64,000 bases of DNA from Bombus terrestris (Eukaryota > Arthropoda > Insecta > Hymenoptera > Apidae): contig NC_063279.1 in NCBI RefSeq assembly GCF_910591885.1, positions 4,836,001 to 4,900,000 on the forward strand. Direction: 5' to 3'. Within the stretch, counting starts at the first letter, position 1. Every line of letters begins with the position of its first letter. Shown here piece after piece: positions 32,426-45,377 of the stretch. Under the pieces are notes generated by a model, which was given only the letters and a program-made list of their open reading frames with translations, was not told the DNA's origin and did no database searches. Both the position numbers and the translations under genes were made by a program.

Positions 32426-32600
32426 GGTATGCATGCGAATCCATTTTTGTCGGCGAGGTAGTGCGAGATCGAGCAGAATTCTTCAATATTTTCTCTGAAG
32501 CAGAGGGGGGGAGGAAGCTACATAAAACGCGCGCTGCGAAAGCTGATACGGATGTACATACATATGTCGCATGGGAGAATAAGTTATCAGACGCTGTACC
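32426..32600 (+). CDS. Candidate internal exon with good acceptor and donor
   Basis: The acceptor CTTATCTCTTTAG (ending 32425) and the donor GTGAGT (from 32601) bound a 175-base segment that is open in one frame only, 58 codons (phase 1 in; ends two bases into a codon). The other two frames contain stops. The peptide is varied and charged (VGEVVRDRAEFFNIFSEAEG, later WENKLSDAV) with no low-complexity run, and I recognise no family. Length and phase are ordinary for an insect internal exon. The exon end (ACC before GTGAGT) is off consensus. No partner exon was established, though YGCATGCGAATCC-type context upstream offers nothing better. Confidence 0.22.
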
Positions 32601-35600
32601 GTGAGTTTCTGCTTATTTTAAAGTAAAAGCCACTTTAATATTAAATATCAATGATAATAATGCAGTTTTACCGTTGCGAAATCGAAGTATGTCGCATAAG
32701 GTATTTTACTCTATAAAGACAAACTCTAAAACAATTACCTAAATTGTAAAAGAAAAAAAAGTATCTTCTTTGAATAATCATGTAATCGCTTTCTACCTTA
32801 AATTCTTCTACTTCGGAAATTTCTAAAAAAATGTATTTTTCCTAGTTGCGTTATTCCTCTAGCAAACCAACGATTTGTATACACGTTATTATAGGATAAC
32901 TACGTTTCCAACTCGACGACACGCAAAGCCATATAAACTCCTAATTACCAATTCTTCGAGCAAATCGCTTTCGCAACGGTAACCGCTAATTTATGAGAAT
33001 GGCGGCGGTAAACAGGAAAGCCTCGTACAAACGTACGAATTCACGAAAGATAATAACGACACGAGGCCGACGTCATTCAAACGACATATTTATCGTAAAC
33101 GAGCCCGTCCTCGTGAATGACACTCAGGCAATCGCGTCTTCGTTCGTTCTACGAGGGAAACCGTTTTGGGTCGCTTTTAGCTTAGAGTGCTGGTGGTGCT
33201 GGCTGCTGGCTGCTGGTGCCGCCGTCGTTTCTGTACACGTAACCATACCAACAGCCGAGTCCACAAGTTCCTCGAGAGAAACGTGTCCGAGTACGTGAGC
33301 GAGATCCTCCCGCTAGACAACCGGCGCCCGCGCTTAACAGGACAATTTAAATTCACGCGGCGTCCACCTTACTCGGCATTCCGCCGGCTTGGACACATGC
33401 GTTTCCGCGCATTAATAAGATCTTTGTAAATTAGTTCGCGACTAACCCGCAGCGTCTATCGCCGCGCGAATGTTACACCTCGTCACCTCGCATGCCACTT
33501 TCGTGATGTCGCGTCATTTCGTCCCTCGCATCGGATTCACCTGGTCTGTAAAAGCAGGATAGGGTTTCGTTTTACGGGGAAATTCTCATGATATTTTTTA
33601 TTTCAATTCTGACGATGGTATAGGACATGAAGGTCTGTTGAAAGTATTTATTATTTGGGAGGATATTTAGGAGATAGAGTCGATAGTCTGGCAATCATCG
33701 TTTGTTTCCACTTAAGGAATTTTGTTTGTGGTATAAAATATATTCTTCGTTTGGGGTATTTTTTCTCTGAAGAACAAATAAATATGAAAATAACAACAAC
33801 CTTTGGACGAAATTAGATTCTTGTTTAAGGTGTTTAGAGCGCTTTTTCTTTGTTTGTATTTTATTTTCGAACGTGTTATGTAATTGTAACAGTTATATAA
33901 AAGATATTCTTCATCTAAGGAACTTTTATTTGCAAGAACGAATAAATTTGAAAACAGCTTAGATTTCCACTTAAAACGTATTGGATAAGGGAGAACCTTC
34001 TAGAATCACCTAGAAACCTAATACCTTGACTGTAAACTATACTTTAATAGTTCGGGATACATCTGCCTCTAACTTCAGCAAATTGATCTATCTTTCATTA
34101 CCGTATCAAAGATGATTTTAAACATCTTCTCCAAAGATATAATTCCTAAAATTCTCTTTTTAAGGCTTTCATGCACATGTTTCGCTATGATAATAATGAG
34201 AATAATCGGGACAAAAGTCAAGTAAATCGACATTCTCGAGTAGCAGGCGAGAGTTAAACAAAACGCATCGTTGGTGTGGCAATGTGCCAGTTGTGTTATT
34301 AATGCACGAGAGAAGAGAAACGGAGCGAGATCTTCATCGCTGCTCGGACGACGACCGACCATGGCAACCAATTATTACGGGGGCGAGAATGTTACAGGCA
34401 AGGTGTGTTATTAGCGTAAGGCGTTCGCTCCTCTCCTTTTCGGCCAGTACCGGATTCAGGATATCGTCGGTGTCGATCATCGCTATCGATAAACGTGTAC
34501 CACCCTTTTCTTAACGCTGGTGTCACATCGAGCGATCATTAGCATGCATCGGCACCGCAGGGTATCACTGTTCATTTAACCAATGCTGCCCGATAATAAG
34601 AGATCTGTTCCCAACTTGGTGATTAACATTTTTGCTTAAATAATGTCTCACCTGCCTGTCTAAAAGGCTTATGGACGCAAACGAATTTAATTCTTGCGCA
34701 ACTCGGCCAAGGAAATAAATGATTATATAGCGGGATATATATAATGGCATGTTGTTGCGTAAGGAAAGATAAATATGAAGTAAGATTATATATTGACTTG
34801 AATTTTATTCCAATTGCAATAAATCGGTAAGACTTATTAGAACAGTAATTGTGTACCTTTCTACTCTGGTGAAAGTCGCGATAAACTGTAATAAACTGAC
34901 AATACGTAAAGATATAAATTGATGCACGTCAATATGCAGATATCATTTGAGAAATGAAAGGTAGGTTAGGTTCGAATGAGCGTATGCAACATGCCAAATA
35001 CATCTCGAAAGAAAAAGGAAAGAGAGAGAGAAAGAGTATAAAAATGTTTGTAGATGATTCTCATTACTGACGTTCGAACTTAGAAGCACTCTATCGGTGA
35101 CTTATTTCCAATCGCGCTTCTTACGTGACCATGTACGACAAAGGTACCATCGTACGAAGAAAAGTGTATCGCCCACGCCGAATTAGAGATGACCGCGTCG
35201 ATAGAAAACGAAACATGGTGCTTAACGGGTACCACCGCTAACCGACGCGTACCAGTCTCATTTATTATGCATACCCCACCGATACGTGTTGGAGATTGTT
35301 GCACGTGGAGGACTCCCCATAGCCGCGCACGGTAGTTACACGGCACACGTGTGTAACGAGACGTAAGATCTCCCCGAGAGTAGCGGCTCGGCTGACGAGA
35401 AGGCCTTCAAGAAAACACCATCTCCTATTACTCCTTTTTCAAACTGTTATCGATTATCCCCTATTGAATTGTATTGAAAATAATGGTAGCTTGGCTTGTC
35501 GGGAAAATAGTTGAACGTCGGTTTAAAGATGGTCACGAAGGAGGTTAAAGCCAATTGATTTTAGCGATATATAGATAGTGTTTTGTTATTTTAGGATTTT

Positions 35601-36031
35601 GATTGATGATTTTTTGAAAGAATGCAGTTTTGTTGGTATACTCAGATGGTGAAAATTATAAAGATTCCAGACAATGTTGAGAGATTCATTCGTCATTATA
35701 ATGTATCTTTAATTTAAATCTTTAACATATGTTTAAGAAACTCTAAAGAGGAATCTTGTGTTACCAAAACGATGTTAATAATTTTTTCTTTCTGTTACCG
35801 AAACAACGTCGATTTCCTTCGGAAACAGCACTGAGCTGCGATTTGATGTAATCTAGATAATGGTTTGAACAATTTCTATATAACAGCTTTTCATCTATCG
35901 CGTTTAAGCGTGCCCATACATTTCAAAATAACAGGGAAACTACGTAAATTATAATCTGTAAGAGCATAGTTATAGACGTAGTCGGGGAAATGCGGGTATG
36001 CTGACCCGCTGGTGTTTGTAGCGTATAAGTT
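32601..36031. other. Mostly AT-rich with CpG patches, no supported gene
   Basis: 33000-33560 is CpG-rich with a 101-codon frame beginning near an ATGGCGGCG (about 33000) and containing the GCTG repeat. 35080-35400 is CpG-richer with a minus frame of 88 codons. AGGTTAGG-type sequence at about 34963-34973 is too short to be telomeric. The rest is AT-rich and empty. Confidence 0.5.
33187..33219 (+). repeat. TGC/GGC-rich short repeat
   Basis: Imperfect TGGTGCTGGCTGCTGGCTGC units, read as a Trp/Cys/Leu/Ala-rich peptide in the overlapping frame. Confidence 0.75.
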
Positions 36032-36259
36032 ATGGAATATTCAATGAAAATTCGATTCATCTTTGCGTCCGGCTATAGCATCGGGGAGTATCCGTCAATC
36101 GGCATTAACATCTTCATGAAGAGCCTACTTCCAGGTCGAACATTCATCATGGTCCTGCACCATGGTACGAAGTCTGTCACAAAACGCAGGTGGATCGAGA
36201 GGATCGATGTCGACAGAATAGCGACAGGGTGGAAGAACGACACACGATCTGTTTTCTGA
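36032..36259 (+). CDS. Small ORF candidate, unrecognised
   Basis: A 75-codon ATG frame has G at -3 and +4 and lies two codons after an in-frame TAA. The peptide starts MEYSMKIRFIFASGYSIGEY, is moderately hydrophobic through about residue 45 and basic after that (SVTKRRWIERIDVDR). It has no known domain, no splice signals at its ends, and minus-strand frames overlap it. A TATAAG just before the ATG is too close to serve it. Confidence 0.1.
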   Translation: MEYSMKIRFIFASGYSIGEYPSIGINIFMKSLLPGRTFIMVLHHGTKSVTKRRWIERIDVDRIATGWKNDTRSVF

Positions 36260-38350
36260 AGCAGTCAGACCGACAATGGCCAAAATATTCATGCGAACAT
36301 ATATTCCGGACAAACGTTTACTTTAAACAATTGCAAATGCCTCGGAATCAGAATCGACACGATATGAAAACCGATATCTCGATAGGAACTGGTGAATCTT
36401 AAATTGCAAGCCAGTGAATCCAATTTCGTACGGCCGAATTTTGTCTTTCGTCCTGCACAATAACGTTTTATCAGATCGCTGCATCTATTCTTTTACTAAT
36501 ATGGAATATCACGGAGAATTTGGTAATTCTATAGTAGAGTATGGTTATGTACGAATGATGTTTTTGGTATTAAGAAAAATTGAATCAGCATATTATTTGT
36601 ATTTAATAAAGAAATGTATTTATAGTAGGTCAAATAAGAGTTTAGTAATGACTAGTCTTTTCGACTAGTTAATTTTTTATGTACCTAAAATAATTGCATG
36701 TGGTTTCGAGTATGGATAAGCATTAAGTCCAGTAAATATATAAATACTAATTGAAAATATTCATTTCATTTTATTTACTTAAATAACTTTATTTTCGTAA
36801 AGTGTGATACCTACATAAACTTTGATGAAATGATATGTTCGCGATCTTAGGACATATTTTAAATATTATACGACTTCCAATTCTTTAAACGACTTGTCTC
36901 TCAACATGTTGATATAAGCGGAGATCTAACTGTACATTAAAGATCGAAGAACCCTAGAACAATTTAATTCTCTTTGTCTTCCAACTATTTCGTCGCAACG
37001 ATCCACTAATCCATCTTATATTTCAATTACAAAAGATTATACAATTATTCAAAGAGCCTACATGCATCGACCGTAATATAAAACGTAGTACTAAAATGAA
37101 ATTCTTAAACACGAGCCACGCCTGGACGAATTGAAACATCATCTTTCTTACGCAAAGGTTTTTGTCGAGTCGGTGGCACGATTTCAGTGCGCGTGACAGG
37201 AATCAACATGGAGGAGCGCGATGTTCGCGGTAGTTCACCAGCTCAGAATTATATCGCACCTGGTGCTAAACGTTCCTTCGCTTTCGAATAAAGAAAAGGA
37301 CATCGGGATTCTCGCGAGGTTTCTCCAGGCTAGATGCTCTAGTTGTCGATGCCACGGCTCGGCCGGTGGTCGGCTGGCAGCCATGGTAGTCAGTCGTTTC
37401 GAGGCGATAAGCGTTTCACTATCGCGGCGATCGGCCGATTGCTAATGCGAATCGATCGCCGGCCAATAGAATTTTCTAATGAGCGCGTTAGTTCGTTAAG
37501 CACGTTCCGGGACCGATTGCTGGAAAAACACGGGACGTTCGCCCTCCCAGAATCGTACATATACGCTCGGAATGCGTTGGTTACCATAAAAAACGGTACA
37601 CTTGCATTCGCACGTACCTCTTCGACACACGTACAAGGGGCTAAACCGGGAAACACGGTGACGAGATGCATGGGATACTTTCACGCGGAATATCTGCGTT
37701 ATATTGCTCTACACTAGTCTACACGAACGTTCTAAAGGTTTAACCGCGGATCTCTTCCTTATTGTATGAATACCACTGCGAGTCAGCAAGGAGAGATTTC
37801 GCATTTTTTTTACAATCTCTGCTAACTGTTAAGGGGAATGAATATTTCTACACATGTACATACTTCGTGGGTCTTTATTAAAGTTCAACATCGTCGTAAA
37901 ATATTTATGATTATTGATGATAATATTTAAATTAATCGTAAGCAAAGTAAAACGAAGAAAATTCTATCTTTTAATTTCTTATCTCTGAATTTCTACCTTT
38001 ACCGAAAGATTCATACACTTGACTTAATAAACGATTGTAGAATGTAGCAGAGATATTAATAAACAAGCCGGCAATTTTGAGATCTTTTGAAAATCTACTC
38101 CGATTGAAATAACTGATCGAATGGCATCGGTATAAATATAGATCGAGAAGCAAATATAAATTGTCGAAGGGACAAGAAACGAGGCGTAACAAGGCGTTAC
38201 GAATGATTTCTTCGAACATCGAAGGAGGTAGAGTCTTAAACGAAAGATTCCCGGATACGGAATCTGTGTAGTCTCGGAGCACGCGAATCGAGCCCCACGG
38301 AATGTACCTACCGAAGCACGGCGTTACCATAAAAGTGCGTACTTGTTATT
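36260..38350. other. AT-rich with a CpG-rich centre at 37.2-37.7
   Basis: No gene is supported. At 37220-37720 frames are open on both strands (124 codons plus, 93 minus). A perfect 7-bp hairpin with a five-base loop (ACTAGTC 36651-36657 with GACTAGT 36663-36669) sits in AT-rich DNA. Everything else is unremarkable. Confidence 0.5.
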
Positions 38351-39420
38351 CCCCCATCTGTACGAAACGTGAAATCGGGCACGCATGTAACGGACGTGCT
38401 TACGAGAGGACAACAGGGGGCCATTAATAGCAGGGGCCTGTTACATTCGCGCAAAGCCCACGAGAGGAAAAAGGAGGCGAGATATCGGGTTGGAAAAGGG
38501 GAGAGAAAGCTGAAGAAGGCGGCACGACAACGTGGACGGCAAGACGGTTCGACGAAGGGGAACGAGGGTACGAGCGTGGTTCGCCTAATGAATTCAAATA
38601 TTTGAATTACAAGAGTCGTGGTCGGTCTCATTCATGGCGGCGCCGCGTTAGAAGGCGGTCAACTTAGGAGGTGGAGAGGAAAGACCGAACTGGAGGAGCT
38701 GGTCCAGGCGCGCAATCGACCGGTACGATCAGAAAAAAGGCGGGAGCGAGAAAAGAAAACCGACCGTATCGCGCGACCGCGCGCGGATACACGGCGACGA
38801 AGGAAGCAGAGAAGCAGGAGGAAAAGAGGCTAGGCGAGATGGGGAATATGTAAAAGGAGAGAATCACGTACGAAACCACGCCGGAACCATCTGTCATGCC
38901 GCGGGGAATTTCATAAACCAGAATGCGACGCGGCACCGCGGACAGACACACACCGGTCTGAAATTAAGATGAAATTATGGATAAAAGCAGGGGCCAGAGC
39001 GGTGCGTGGTAGGCCCCGAAATGCCCGTTAACAGGCCAGTTCAACTTGCTTCGCGGCGAGTCAGAAGCGGCTCCATTCAAAAAATTCTTGAATTAAAACG
39101 TTGGAGCACGGCCCGGTCGTTCCGTGCTCGAGGAACGCGCACCTTGTCCCTGTGCTTCCGGACGACAGACGCGAATTTTTGGCGCGTATCAGTGGCTGTT
39201 ATGACGGGTAGCCGACCGGTTAATTTCGAGTACCTGGACGCATCAACCAGGGCCAAAGGACCACTCTCTTGTCTCGCGAGATCACTCGGCTGCTTCACGA
39301 CCAAGTGCCACTCCGTGTCAAGCACTTTTTCCAGGAAGAATTTCGATAAGGACGTGTGGACGTAGCTGGCCAAAAAGTCGTTAACTCGTTTCATGTTTCC
39401 TCTGCGAGTCACCGGCGAGT
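38351..39420. other. Purine-rich island
   Basis: The plus strand is purine-rich from about 38440 to 38835 (AGGAAAAAGGAGGC, GGGAGCGAG, GAAGCAGAGAAGC and similar). ATGGCGGCG at 38635 opens only a few codons before TAG. The 119-codon plus frame (39006-39365) and the 111-codon minus frame (39077-39412) overlap each other and are not recognised. Confidence 0.5.
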
Positions 39421-40811
39421 TAGCTCTTTGTTATGTTGACCAGATCAATCTCGAGCTCGTCAACAATGCACTTGGACAAAATTTTAACAAGAATAGGTAT
39501 ATATTTCGGCAGGGAGAATTATTGAATTAGTCACACGTATCTCTGTTGTCTGATGGTAAAATGCACTGGCTAGATTTTGAGGTGCACGTGCAAACTGACA
39601 GAAATCCCAACCCCTGGAAATTGTTTGAAAGCGATTAAAAAGGCAGGTCGAGAAGAATCGTCCCAGAAATATTCGTCAAATCGAGGTTTCGTCGCAACCT
39701 CTAGCCGTATCGCACTGTATTAACCAACCGATCTCGATTTTCAATGATCTCCGTGCGTCAGTCGCTCGAATGTCAAGGTTCTTCGTTAATTTCCATAGAC
39801 GTCTATTGAAATTCGAACGAATCTAGGAAAGACACAAGAAGATCGAAGGAGCAAGAGAACGCGAGTTCGGTTAGTAATACGTGCAACTTGCGTAATGGAG
39901 TTCGAAACGAAATGCATGATTCCGAGGCAACGAATCTATTATAATATATCACGGGACGAATGAACGTCCAACCGGACGTACGGATGGGTAGATGTTAGAC
40001 ACATAGAGAGCACGATGTTAGAGGAAGGGAAACAGACGGACGACCGACGAAGAGGAGCTAACGTTAGAGATCGGATCGAGCTGATTTGAATTAGAACAAT
40101 GGTTTGTTCCTGATGCACGCACACTTCGGCGCTGTCGGTGACGTACGAGATTAATGACTCGAAAATTCAAAAATTGAAACCCCGTGGGGCGCCCCACACC
40201 TACCTTCTTCCCCTCCGACCCTCTTCGCAACGTGACGTTCGTCGATCGTCCCGTCGGACTATGCCAACAATACTTATTGATCGATCGCGTTTTGTTTCGG
40301 TCAAATTAATTTTAAATGCTCCGAAGTCCGGCGATGTTACGGGTCGGATACTCATTCCGTTTCGACTGTTCTCACCGGTGTACAACGGGTGTCTTTCGAA
40401 AAGGAATTTACAACGATACGGAATCGTATATAATATATCGATTTCTTCCGAATGTTCGTAGCAAATTGTAAGAAAGATTCAAAGCCAATCTGTTTTTGTA
40501 CTTATACATGTGCTCTAACTTTGCATTTTATGAACAATTTCATAATTCCTCTTGCGAAGAACTTTTCCTTCTTTCGAATAGCAAATTCTTTCAAGCTTTA
40601 TTCGTTATATTTTCATTTATTTACATAAATTCATTTATCACGGGATAACACGAATAATCGCAAATCCCAAGACAAATTTTAAGAAATAGATTATGTAGTT
40701 GTTATTTATGTGTGCGTTCCAATTTGTGGAATTAATTAGCGTGGTTCCTGAGCCATTGAATTATATTTTGAGTCCATCTTAGGACATTTTAAGATATGAA
40801 CGAATAACTCA
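39421..40811. other. AT-rich stretch
   Basis: Short frames (60-107 codons) overlap on both strands at 39940-40460. None is recognisable. 40460-40800 is AT-rich and empty. Confidence 0.55.
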
Positions 40812-41291
40812 ATGAACGAATCAAGGTGGCTTAGCGAAATGTTCGGTAAAAAGACGGTTGGATGGGACCCGTGCCGTCGTCGTCGTTCGACGATCACGTG
40901 CAGAAAGCCGCGCGAATGTAAAAAGAAAGGGTGGAGAGAGCTTCGAAATCGCCAGGCCCACCCGTTGCAACGAAGAGTTCGTAACTCTATAATGCACCAT
41001 GCGCCCTGCAGGGAGGAGCCCTGCATTCCTACCAGCATTCCATTCAACTCCCACTTGCATAGCGTGGCGACCTGCCGGCGGGTGCATCCGTACATTCACG
41101 TTGGTGTGATGATGTACTTCAAGGTGCGTGCACGTGCAACGTTGTACCTGCATGTGCAATATCGCGAGTGCATGTACAATTTCTTCGACACACGTAGAAC
41201 CACCGCGCGTGCATATCCCAATGCGTCTTTCTGTTTTCTCTATCCGTATTCGCGCCATCGTTCGTACGTAGGGATATACGAGATACGGTAA
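40812..41291 (+). CDS. 159-codon ORF, doubtful
   Basis: An ATG frame runs to TAA at 41289-41291. The N-terminal two thirds are Arg/Lys/Cys-rich and not low-complexity (for example CRRRRSTITCRKPRECKKKG). The C-terminal third reads through an alternating GTGCACGTGC tract (about 41105-41185). The start context is poor (T at -3). The Cys spacing does not fit a zinc finger I know. A minus frame of 145 codons covers the same DNA. Random frames of this size are expected in 64 kb of CpG-rich sequence. Confidence 0.1.
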   Translation: MNESRWLSEMFGKKTVGWDPCRRRRSTITCRKPRECKKKGWRELRNRQAHPLQRRVRNSIMHHAPCREEPCIPTSIPFNSHLHSVATCRRVHPYIHVGVMMYFKVRARATLYLHVQYRECMYNFFDTRRTTARAYPNASFCFLYPYSRHRSYVGIYEIR

Positions 41292-42766
41292 TTGCAGATA
41301 TACGCTGTGTCTTAGTAATTGCGCGACATTATAGCTGACATTAGTCAGTTCATATTCATAGAAGTCGATTCCGATGGGAGTGCTCGAGTATCACGCTGCA
41401 TACGTACGGAGTTTCAATAACTATTAAGAATTAACTACGGGAAATTGATTTTATGCATTCGAATACGATATTGTGCAATCTGCGATTTATTAATGACTAG
41501 ATTGAGAAATGCGCAAGGCATTGCGATTTGCGAATATGTCTGCGAAAGCTTGTCCAATTGAATAATTTAATTAATTAGAAAAATACGTAAATTTTTATAA
41601 GATTTTATTTTCATAGGAATAAAATGATCGAAGATAGCGAATAAATTGCTTTCGAGGAGAAACGACGGTAGAAAATCGATCGCTTTAATGAATTTTGTCA
41701 ATGATAAAGGAGCTGATCGTGCTTTCATGAAATTTCGTCGCAATCCACATGGCAGATAAAGATCGAAGGACCGCCGCGCAGGCTGCTTCGTCGTTGTTCG
41801 GAAAGGGTCAGCCAGAAACCGTGACGAGAACCGCGTGCGCGTTGATACCGATCGGTCTTTTGTTTCCATTCATCCCCCTTGGCACCTCACAAGCACACCC
41901 CGCGCAATGTCAGCCAACTCGTCTCCTTTACGATCCGTTGCGCCTCGATGGCCAGCCGGCCAACCAAATATGCTAATCGAAACGATTCTTATTTGCTTAA
42001 TCGCCCGCCGACGCTGCCACCTTTTCTTTTACTATTTCTAGCTCTCCTTCAAGGACCCTGACGAAATTCTAAACACTCTTTTCTAAAAATAATATCGTCG
42101 TTCCATCGAGACTACGACTCTTTCTTTTAATGAAGATTCCAAGTATACTCGTCAATTTATTGTTTAAATTAGTTTTCGTGAAATTTATAAGAGAATATAT
42201 TGTAATATTGGAATGAATTGTAAGGACGAGGAAATACGTTTCGTAAGAACGGATTCCAGTGAAAGTTGAAGAAACGCTTGCCTGCTGTTCGAGGTTTGTC
42301 ATCGGTTGCCTAATTGTCCACGAACGGAAGACGCCGGTTTAAGAATTTATTTGTAGCGGAGGAAGCAATGCGACATTTGGGAAGCGAACGACCTGGTTCA
42401 TGAATAAATTTGCTGTCTCAGTCGAGTAGATAATTCCAGTAATTCCTACGTAAATTAAATTGTGTGGAATTCATCTGTTTCATTGCCAGATAAATCAATT
42501 ACTATCTTTTTTGTATATTTATGAAATTTTGGGATAAAGATCGACGATCATTGCTTACACGTGTCGTTCTTCGAGTCGTCTATATCGAGCAGTAAAATAA
42601 CGTGGAATTCGCTAAAATAAATTGAACGAGAAAGATCGCAAATAAAATATAACGTCGATTCTGAATTAAATACGTTTACGCATTAGATCGTAAAATATCA
42701 AAAATATTGCGAAGAACGATTAACAAATAACTTTATACCGCGTCGCTATAAAGGAACTCTTGTTCA
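41292..42766. other. AT-rich stretch
   Basis: I see no gene. The 41567-42061 interval has overlapping frames on both strands (100 codons minus, 75 plus). None is recognised. Confidence 0.55.
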
Positions 42767-43240
42767 ATGCCGATGACAATTCACATTCGTGTTAAATCCA
42801 ACCCTTTTCCACGCGTTAAGCCGCGTGAAACAAAGTCGTTAAAAAGTAGCGAGAGTCACGGTCGAACGTATCGACACGGACAGGCGAAATTTTGTAATAT
42901 TTCGAGGATGCTGACCTCGAAAGATCCGCGAGACTCCTTGTTCCAAGAAGGTAGCTCGAGATTCTTGTTTGGTAGGGGCCCATCCGCCTGTCCGCTGGTG
43001 TTCCCTCTGTGTCTAGTGTTTCCCCCCGTGGACAGACACAGCAGATTAGATCTTAGCCACTACTATACGAGATTCTCATATTACACCCGGCATCCTTTTT
43101 ATTTTGAGGCCAATGTAGAGAGAAGTTTGCGTGCTGCTACACTCGGCTCCCGTTTTACTCCTATGTCGTTCCTTCGCTTTCGCTCCTGTTCATTCCCTCT
43201 AACCGCGATCCTCAGCATCACGGATACCGCTTTTCCCTGA
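42767..43240 (+). CDS. 157-codon ORF, doubtful
   Basis: The ATG frame is preceded 20 bases upstream by CTATAAAGG (about 42746-42754), too close to place a start site before the ATG. The peptide is Ser/Arg/Phe-rich, with a short hydrophobic patch near residue 75-85 (ACPLVFPLCLVFPP). No domain is recognised, the ATG context is poor and no splice signals frame it. I list it for length only. Confidence 0.08.
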   Translation: MPMTIHIRVKSNPFPRVKPRETKSLKSSESHGRTYRHGQAKFCNISRMLTSKDPRDSLFQEGSSRFLFGRGPSACPLVFPLCLVFPPVDRHSRLDLSHYYTRFSYYTRHPFYFEANVERSLRAATLGSRFTPMSFLRFRSCSFPLTAILSITDTAFP

Positions 43241-44368
43241 TACCGTGGCCCGTTATCAGCGTTGCGAGCGTTACGCGATTATCATTACGACGTTGCGTGC
43301 GGTCGGCAGCCGGCGTATATTTGAAATGAAGTCGTAGCGGCAACAGGGCTGGATTTAAGCCGACCTTATCTGGTAATCTTAATTTTCCGGATTCCCTCGA
43401 AGGCTCTGACGCGGCTGGATATAACGTTAGCGGCGCGTCCTTTTTAAGTGTGACTGAATTGCGAACGCCTGTTACGTCGCGTCGGGGCCACGTCGTCTAG
43501 GGATTTAATCTTATCCGGATACTTAAGGTGCACGATGAGATTGTCGGGATCGAGAACGACCACGGGCGTGCACCTCTGGTTACAGATACCCGCCGATCTC
43601 CACAATACGCCCGTTGAAATAATGTAATGGAGTTACACGACTGGAAAGACGTTTATGTGCTGTCTATCTGCGGCAATCTTTCAACGACTCGATAGCGAAA
43701 CATCGACAACAGCGTACGCGGCTGCGTCACTCATTAAATAACAGCGGTGTGCGCTGATAGAGATGATACTACTTGGAAGTGGAATGAGACCGAGGTGATC
43801 AGGCTTTCCGGTATAACAACGTTAATTGCATGATGATCGATGAATTAGGATGAGAGAGATTCTTGTTGAAGAATTTATTTTTCTATTATTTAATTAGTGT
43901 TGCAGCAATTCGCTTATACAACGATATCGCAAGAAGGATCAAGTTTCAGGATTAATTATCTCGATCGAGAAGAAACTTAAATAGCAATTGTTATCTTCCT
44001 ATCGATATTTCTATCGGCACGCGTTGTTACGTGGAATACCGAAGGAAGAGAAGGTACGGAAATCGATCAAACCGATTGTCAACCAATCGAAAATTTCAAA
44101 CTCCATAATGCACGAGCGCGGGACGAATCTTGCTCGATTCGTTCCTCGTACTCGCGAGCAGGAACAATAATAACGACAATGGGTATCTGCACGGGGTGGC
44201 CCCGGGATAGTTTATTAGCGCTCTGAAGACAATGGAGGTCGGGACCCGAAAAGAAGAAGAGGAAAAACGAGGAAGGAGAGAAGCGGTGAGGTAAGAGTCA
44301 GCAGCAACTTCGAGCACGAGCTGAGCATGTGGAAGAAAAAGAAGGAGATGAAAAAGAAATAGAAGCAG

Positions 44369-44392
44369 CGAAAGAAGAAGAAGAAGAAGGAG
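44369..44392 (+). repeat. (GAA)n triplet repeat
   Basis: About six GAA units inside a longer purine tract. Confidence 0.85.
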
Positions 44393-44574
44393 AAAGACGG
44401 AAGGTCCGGTCCATATTTAAGTATGCAAGACCGCCGCCACCAAATTTATGCCTGGCGACAAATATTTCAAAATCATTCCTTTCGTAGGCTCTGACTCCTT
44501 TTCTCGTTCGCCCGAGCACCGAAAAGACGATGACAGTTTCTCTATCGGCAGCGGCACAGTAGATAATAACGTGA

Positions 44575-45010
44575 AACGTGGAGCGGGAGAGGGTTAGGGA
44601 GCCGAAAGGGAAGCGAACGGGAGGTAGAACACGAGAACGGATCGTAGGGACAAAGCGGAGCCGGGAGCCGAAATATATTCAAAAATTCAAATCGTCTATT
44701 AGAAACAACGGGCAGCGCGACGATGTGTACACGTCGATAGGGAGAGGGAGGCCGAAAGGTGAAAGAGGAGGCCGAGGTGGAAGATAGAGGAACCGTTCGT
44801 GGAAGGGAAGGAGGTTGGAAGGAGGATTCTCCTTGGCCCTCGGTAGATCCCGACGAGAGATAAGGGAAAGAGGGCGCGAGGGGAAAGGAATATGCGAATT
44901 ATAAAGCGAGTGATGGTAGCCATTGGGGCCCCATGTGCCTTTTATACGTCGACTACGTATCCTACGCGTGCACACACATGTACCAACGAACACACGTTCC
45001 TCTATATTTA
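44575..45010 (+). repeat. Purine tract followed by alternating tract
   Basis: GA/GGA-rich sequence (44575-44890) is followed within 50 bases by TG/CA/CG-alternating sequence (44935-45010). It is another instance of the paired-tract arrangement. Confidence 0.6.
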
Positions 45011-45377
45011 CGCATGTGTGCCGCACAGGTCGAAGGGATCCTTCGGGGGCCCAGCTGGAGATCCGCGGTCCTCTCTTCGTTGTCCTGGTATTTAGGATCT
45101 CGCCGAGTGGAACCGAGGACGCAGTGAGTGGCGACAGGATTTACGGACTCGCTGGAAGTACGTAGAAGGAATACCAAGAATATATTGGTCACTGGTCTAG
45201 AAATCTCATTGCTGATCGTCCCCAACCGCACGGCCTCCGTGGTCTTAGCCTATCGCTCACTGAATTTTTGATCAATCGTTTGATTGGATGATGTATTAAC
45301 GCGGTCTTTGTTTCCAATGCCACGTAGCGACTTAATAACCGCATGGAGCCACGTGCGTTATACGACTAAACGCTCAA

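Larger units (their letters stand above)
43241..45377. other. CpG-rich and purine-rich island
   Basis: 43240-43800 is CpG-rich without a gene. A purine tract with GAA triplets (44230-44400) and a second purine tract (44575-44890) are followed by an alternating CACACATGTACC tract (44935-45010). ORFs of 64-115 codons on both strands mirror these tracts. Confidence 0.5.

Noticed and set aside
34960..34975. AGGTTAGG resembling the insect telomere repeat TTAGG
   Set aside because: Only about two units with no continuation; expected by chance.
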